From the NCBI GenBank assembly GCA_943324575.2, contig CALPMD020000046.1:1-7942 (forward strand): a stretch of 7,942 nucleotides of DNA. The letters run 5' to 3'. Positions 5,255 to 7,942 of this stretch are shown here, piece after piece. A program made the translations under genes and the position numbers. Position 1 is the stretch's first letter. The number at the start of each line of letters is the position of its first letter. The notes under the pieces are model-generated. The model made no database searches. It saw only the letters and a program-made list of their open reading frames with translations, and was not told the origin of the DNA. The stretch is from Akkermansia muciniphila. Its GTDB lineage: Bacteria > Verrucomicrobiota > Verrucomicrobiia > Verrucomicrobiales > Akkermansiaceae.

Positions 5255-7177
5255 ATGAAAATCGACATAGTGACGGATACTTTCTCCCCGGATGTGAATG
5301 GGGTGGCCATGACTTTAGGGCACTTGAGTAAAGGCCTTAAATTGCGCGGCCATCGCATTCATGTCATCCACACCGGTGATTTTGCCGAGGTGGGGGAGAC
5401 CGCTACGTCCGCAGTGCCATTGCCGGGTTACAAGGAGGTTCGTATCGGGCTGCCCGGGCCCTTCATGCTGCGGAACCGTTGGCTGAAAAAGCGGCCCGAC
5501 GTCATCTATGTCGCCACGGAAAGCCCCTTGGGCAAGTCCGCGCTGAAGGCGGCCAATGCTTTGGGGATTCCCGTGGCCAGTGGCTTTCATACCAATTTTC
5601 ACCAGTACATGCAGCAGTACGGAGTGGGTGGTCTGCGGCCGATTGCGATGGCGTATCTCAAGCGTTTTCATCAGCGCGCCAACTGCACGCTCACCCCTTC
5701 CCAAGAAGTGGTGGATCAGCTTTTGTCCGATGGCTTGCCAAATGTCTATCGACTCGGTCGCGGAGTGGACTCGGCGTTGTTCCATCCGGAAAAACGGTGT
5801 GAGGTGCTACGTGCATCATGGGGCGCACGGCCCAATGTTTCCGTTGCGCTGGTGGTGGGACGGGTGGCGGCGGAGAAAAATTTCGACCTCGTGATGGAGG
5901 CCTTCGCGCAGATGCGCCAGGCGGTGCCCGATGTGCAGTGCGTGGTGGTGGGCGACGGCCCGTTGCGCGAAAAGTTGGCGGAAAAATATCGCTGGGTTCA
6001 CTTTGCGGGGGTCCGCCGCGGGGAAGAGCTTGCCCGCTATTATGCCTCGGCCGATGTCCTACTCTTTCCCAGCGAAACCGAAACTTTCGGCAATGTGATG
6101 CTAGAAGGTATGGCCAGCGGACTGGCGACGGTGAGCTATGATTACGCCTGCGCCGCCCAGCAGGTGCGCTCGGGTGAAAACGGATTTACCGCCCCGAAAG
6201 GGGATGTGGCGGGCTTTTTAAAGCACGCCGTCGCCGCGCTCGCGCTGCGGCCCGATCATGCCCTGCGGCGTGCCGCCCGCGAGACCGCCCAGGTGCTCAG
6301 TTGGGATCAAGTCGTCAGCGAGTTTGAATCCCGTCTGCAGTCGATTGCGGTCACGCCGCCCCCATCACGCAATCTCGCCAAGCGGCCAAAGTATCACTGC
6401 AAAACGGTCTTCTTATCAGACATCCACCTCGGCACCGTCGATAGCAAGGCGGATGAGGTGGTCAACTTCCTCAAGCACATTCGTTGCGACAAGCTCGTCC
6501 TCAATGGCGACATCATCGACGGTTGGGCGCTGAAGCGAGGTACCAAATGGAGCGCCCGCCACAGTCGCGTGATCCGCAAAGTGCTCAAGATGATGGAGCG
6601 CGACGACATGGAAGTCATCTACCTGCGGGGCAATCACGATGATATTCTGGAGCGCTTTTTGCCGCTGGCCTTCGGCAGGCTAAAGTTCACCAAAGAGCAC
6701 ATCCATACGACCCAGACGGGTAAGCGCTACTTGGTCGTTCATGGCGACGGGTTTGACAGCGTCTCGACCAACCACAAGTGGATCGCCTCGCTTGGCGCGG
6801 TCGGTTATGATTTCCTGTTAGGCGTGAACCGGGTTTACAACCTCTACCGATCCATGCGCGGCAAGGAGTACTTCTCCTTCAGCAAGCTGGTGAAGGCCAA
6901 GGTGAAATCGGCGGTGAGCTTTGTGGATCGCTACGAAGAGTTGTTGCAGGAATTGGCCCGCCACAAAAAATGTGATGGCATCATCTGTGGCCACATTCAC
7001 ACGCCCGAAGACAAGCAGGTGGGCGAGACCCACTACCTCAACTCCGGCGACTGGGTCGAGAGTTTGACGGCCATCATCGAGCACCACGATGGTCGCATGG
7101 AGTTGGTGAACTATGATAAATTCCTCGAATCCCTTAGGGAAGTGATCCCGAAGCGCGAGGAACTAGCTCCTGTGTGA
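5255..7177 (+). CDS. GT4 glycosyltransferase fused to LpxH/PlcP-like calcineurin phosphoesterase
   Basis: The 640-aa chain has two enzyme domains. Residues 1-360 are a GT4 (GT-B fold) glycosyltransferase. It opens TDTFSPDVNGVAMTL and has GFHTNFHQY at 110-118. The nucleotide-binding GRVAAEKN at 202-209 contains Arg203 and Lys208, and the EX7E motif is Glu276-Glu284 in SETETFGNVMLEGMASG. A Pro-rich, basic linker (about 363-380) joins a calcineurin-like phosphoesterase with every metal motif present: SDIHLG (Asp389, His391), NGDIIDG (Asp419), GNHDD (Asn460-Asp462), VHGDGFD (496-501) and CGHIHTPE (His580, His582). NSGDWVESLTAIIEHHDGR closes it. This second domain belongs to the group usually named UDP-2,3-diacylglucosamine diphosphatase. 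GNHD rather than the LpxH-type GNRD, and the DWVES ending, fit the PlcP-like branch. There is no signal peptide or membrane helix, so it is cytoplasmic or membrane-peripheral. The likely substrate is lipid: phospholipid cleavage to diacylglycerol, then glycosylation. A role in sulfolipid, lipid A or another glycolipid remains possible. No ribosome-binding site is evident before the ATG. Confidence 0.93.
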   Translation: MKIDIVTDTFSPDVNGVAMTLGHLSKGLKLRGHRIHVIHTGDFAEVGETATSAVPLPGYKEVRIGLPGPFMLRNRWLKKRPDVIYVATESPLGKSALKAANALGIPVASGFHTNFHQYMQQYGVGGLRPIAMAYLKRFHQRANCTLTPSQEVVDQLLSDGLPNVYRLGRGVDSALFHPEKRCEVLRASWGARPNVSVALVVGRVAAEKNFDLVMEAFAQMRQAVPDVQCVVVGDGPLREKLAEKYRWVHFAGVRRGEELARYYASADVLLFPSETETFGNVMLEGMASGLATVSYDYACAAQQVRSGENGFTAPKGDVAGFLKHAVAALALRPDHALRRAARETAQVLSWDQVVSEFESRLQSIAVTPPPSRNLAKRPKYHCKTVFLSDIHLGTVDSKADEVVNFLKHIRCDKLVLNGDIIDGWALKRGTKWSARHSRVIRKVLKMMERDDMEVIYLRGNHDDILERFLPLAFGRLKFTKEHIHTTQTGKRYLVVHGDGFDSVSTNHKWIASLGAVGYDFLLGVNRVYNLYRSMRGKEYFSFSKLVKAKVKSAVSFVDRYEELLQELARHKKCDGIICGHIHTPEDKQVGETHYLNSGDWVESLTAIIEHHDGRMELVNYDKFLESLREVIPKREELAPV

Positions 7178-7186
7178 AGGAGATTC

Positions 7187-7220
7187 TAGGTCCTATAGGT
7201 CCTATAGGACTTATAGGGAG
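7187..7220. repeat. Palindromic 9-bp tandem repeat between convergent genes
   Basis: Units read TAGGTCCTA (7187-7195), TAGGTCCTA (7196-7204), TAGGACTTA (7205-7213) and a partial TAGGGAG (7214-7220). The junctions create the palindrome CCTATAGG. TCCTATAGG (7191-7199) and CCTATAGGA (7201-7209) are perfect inverted arms around one T. The repeat starts 10 bp after the stop of the fusion gene and ends 28 bp before the stop of the convergent peroxiredoxin gene. It could act as a bidirectional terminator through short cruciform or hairpin structures, though it has no U-tract. From memory, similar CCTATAGG/CCCATAGG arrays occur between genes in Verrucomicrobiota. Confidence 0.75.
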
Positions 7221-7247
7221 TGCAACTGGCCGGCGGCTTTGCTTAGT

Positions 7248-7757
7248 TCACGGGGTGGCGAGGAACTTGATGACGTCTTCGGCTTGCTTTTCTGTGGAGG
7301 CGCTTAGGTCGCTCCAAACGAGTTTGCCGTCCTTGAAGAGGAAGGCTTGGCGCTTGGCGAAGCCGAGGGTGGTGGGGACTCCGAAGGCGGCGATGACTTT
7401 GCCGTCGGCATCGGCGAGGAGGTCGAAGGGGAGTTTGTATTTATCCTTGAAGGTTTTCTGGGAGCCGACCTTGTCGGCGCTGACGCCGAAGATTTTGACG
7501 CCTTTGTCGGTGAGGGCGGCGTAGGAGTCGCGCAGGCTGCAGGCCTGTTTGGTGCAGCCGGGGGTGTCGGCTTTGGGATAAAAGTACACCAAGGTGTAGC
7601 CTTTGGCGCCGGCTTCGGCGAGTTTGATGGGCTGGCCGTCTTGGTTTTTTTGCTCTACGGTGGGCAGCGGGGCACCGATGGCGAGGGTTTCAGCGATGGC
7701 ACTGCCAGCGAAGAGAGTGGCGGATGCGGCGGTGAGGAGCTGGGTGATTGCTTTCAT
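7248..7757 (-). CDS. Exported Bcp-type (PrxQ/AhpC-TSA) thiol peroxidase
   Basis: A 169-aa peroxiredoxin that would reduce hydrogen peroxide and organic peroxides outside the cytoplasm. Residues 1-22 are a signal peptide: MKAIT, a hydrophobic core, then a GSAIA|E cleavage site. The mature part begins LAIGAPLPTVEQKNQDG and continues with YTLVYFYPKADTPGCTKQAC. This places Thr65, the peroxidatic Cys68 and a second Cys at 73, the CxxxxC arrangement of atypical two-cysteine Bcp/PrxQ enzymes. KIFGVSADKVGSQKTFKDKY and LPFDLLADADGKVIAAFGV follow, with Arg136 in KRQAFLF as the probable active-site arginine. ATG at 7757 is preferred over an upstream in-frame ATG at 7793. The signal peptide then starts at residue 1, and AAGG lies about nine bases upstream. 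It is divergent from ptsI and convergent with the GT4-phosphoesterase gene. The reducing partner is not encoded here. Confidence 0.92.
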   Translation of the reverse strand: MKAITQLLTAASATLFAGSAIAETLAIGAPLPTVEQKNQDGQPIKLAEAGAKGYTLVYFYPKADTPGCTKQACSLRDSYAALTDKGVKIFGVSADKVGSQKTFKDKYKLPFDLLADADGKVIAAFGVPTTLGFAKRQAFLFKDGKLVWSDLSASTEKQAEDVIKFLATP

Positions 7758-7869
7758 TTGAATGAACCTTGCAGCCGGATTTGAAAAACGCAATCGCGAG
7801 TTGCGGCTGACGGGGCGGAAATTGCGGCTTGAATCCTAGCCTGAGCTTGAGCTACTCTTTCACTAGACA
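7758..7869. promoter_or_regulatory. Divergent peroxiredoxin/ptsI promoter region with a paired direct repeat
   Basis: This 112-bp gap must carry the promoters of both flanking genes. TTGCGGCT occurs at 7801-7808 and again at 7822-7829, spaced 21 bp (two helical turns), each followed closely by TGA. That spacing suits two half-sites on one face of the DNA. TTGAAT at 7829-7834 with TACTCT at 7853-7858 (18-bp spacer) is the best plus-strand promoter-like pair, but it matches consensus poorly. No promoter can be assigned with confidence. Confidence 0.25.
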
Positions 7870-7942
7870 ATGCCTGAGACCGGAGCGGAGCAAGAAATAA
7901 TCTACGAGGGGATTCCTGCCTCTCCCGGGATTGCCATCGCTC
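7870..7942 (+). CDS. ptsI: Phosphoenolpyruvate-protein phosphotransferase, PTS Enzyme I (first 24 codons)
   Basis: Only the N-terminus is in the window: MPETGAEQEIIYEGIPASPG followed by IAIA, open at the right edge. The stretch YEGIPASPGIAIA matches the conserved opening strand of Enzyme I (typically GxxASPGIAxG), preceded by a short variable leader. Enzyme I takes phosphate from phosphoenolpyruvate and passes it to HPr, starting the sugar phosphotransferase cascade in the cytoplasm. In lineages with few sugar permeases it often serves regulation. The related PtsP and PEP-synthase families share mobile and PEP-binding domains but not usually this opening. The phosphorylated His and the catalytic domains lie outside the window, so the call rests on a short motif. 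No Shine-Dalgarno sequence is visible before the ATG. Confidence 0.75.
   Translation, partial: MPETGAEQEIIYEGIPASPGIAIA

Noticed and set aside
7174..7524. 116-codon plus-strand frame starting GPIGPIGLIG
   Set aside because: The start is a translation of the 9-bp tandem repeat, and the rest is antisense to the well-supported peroxiredoxin gene.
7758..7793. Upstream ATG extending the peroxiredoxin by 12 residues
   Set aside because: It would put a polar, charged stretch before the signal peptide. The internal ATG at 7757 has a better upstream AAGG and gives a standard signal sequence.
1..7942. CRISPR array, tRNA or rRNA genes, transposase genes, phage genes
   Set aside because: None seen: no spaced identical repeats of CRISPR size, no tRNA-like cloverleaf noticed, and no integrase or transposase motifs in any frame.

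Overview
The window reads as chromosomal DNA of a moderately GC-rich Gram-negative bacterium. A secreted peroxiredoxin, a ComEC-type channel and a lipid-directed enzyme fusion all fit a two-membrane cell. The gene repertoire, the orphan RelE-like protein and the short intergenic repeats (GCAAAAA-type and CCTATAGG-type) are what I associate with Verrucomicrobiota. That placement rests on recollection of families, not on a search.

Layout, left to right. Bases 1-531 (minus) hold the N-terminal 177 codons of queA, a tRNA queuosine gene that runs off the left edge. Bases 532-838 carry no gene but contain an imperfect inverted repeat of about 125 bp. Three plus-strand genes follow with gaps of about 50 bp: a 120-aa RelE/ParE-like protein, a 275-aa membrane-anchored TPR protein, and a 755-aa ComEC/Rec2 DNA-uptake channel whose C-terminal metallo-beta-lactamase domain looks degenerate. 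trmB (tRNA m7G46 methyltransferase) is convergent to comEC on the minus strand. Divergent from trmB is a 640-aa fusion of a GT4 glycosyltransferase with a calcineurin-like phosphoesterase. Convergent to that gene, across a 70-bp gap holding a 9-bp palindromic tandem repeat, is a periplasmic Bcp-type peroxiredoxin. The first 24 codons of ptsI (PTS Enzyme I) start divergently at the right edge.

Most genes are housekeeping and unrelated to one another. The notable item is the GT4-phosphoesterase fusion (5255-7177). In several proteobacteria a phosphoesterase of this general type (PlcP, often annotated as UDP-2,3-diacylglucosamine diphosphatase) is encoded beside a GT4 glycosyltransferase (Agt). 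Together they replace phospholipids with glycolipids when phosphate is scarce: PlcP releases diacylglycerol and Agt glycosylates it. Here both activities appear on one chain, so the protein could be a single-polypeptide lipid-remodelling enzyme. That role is an inference from architecture and motifs. No convincing Pho box was found upstream.

Most start codons in the window lack a recognisable Shine-Dalgarno sequence, and two genes start with GTG.
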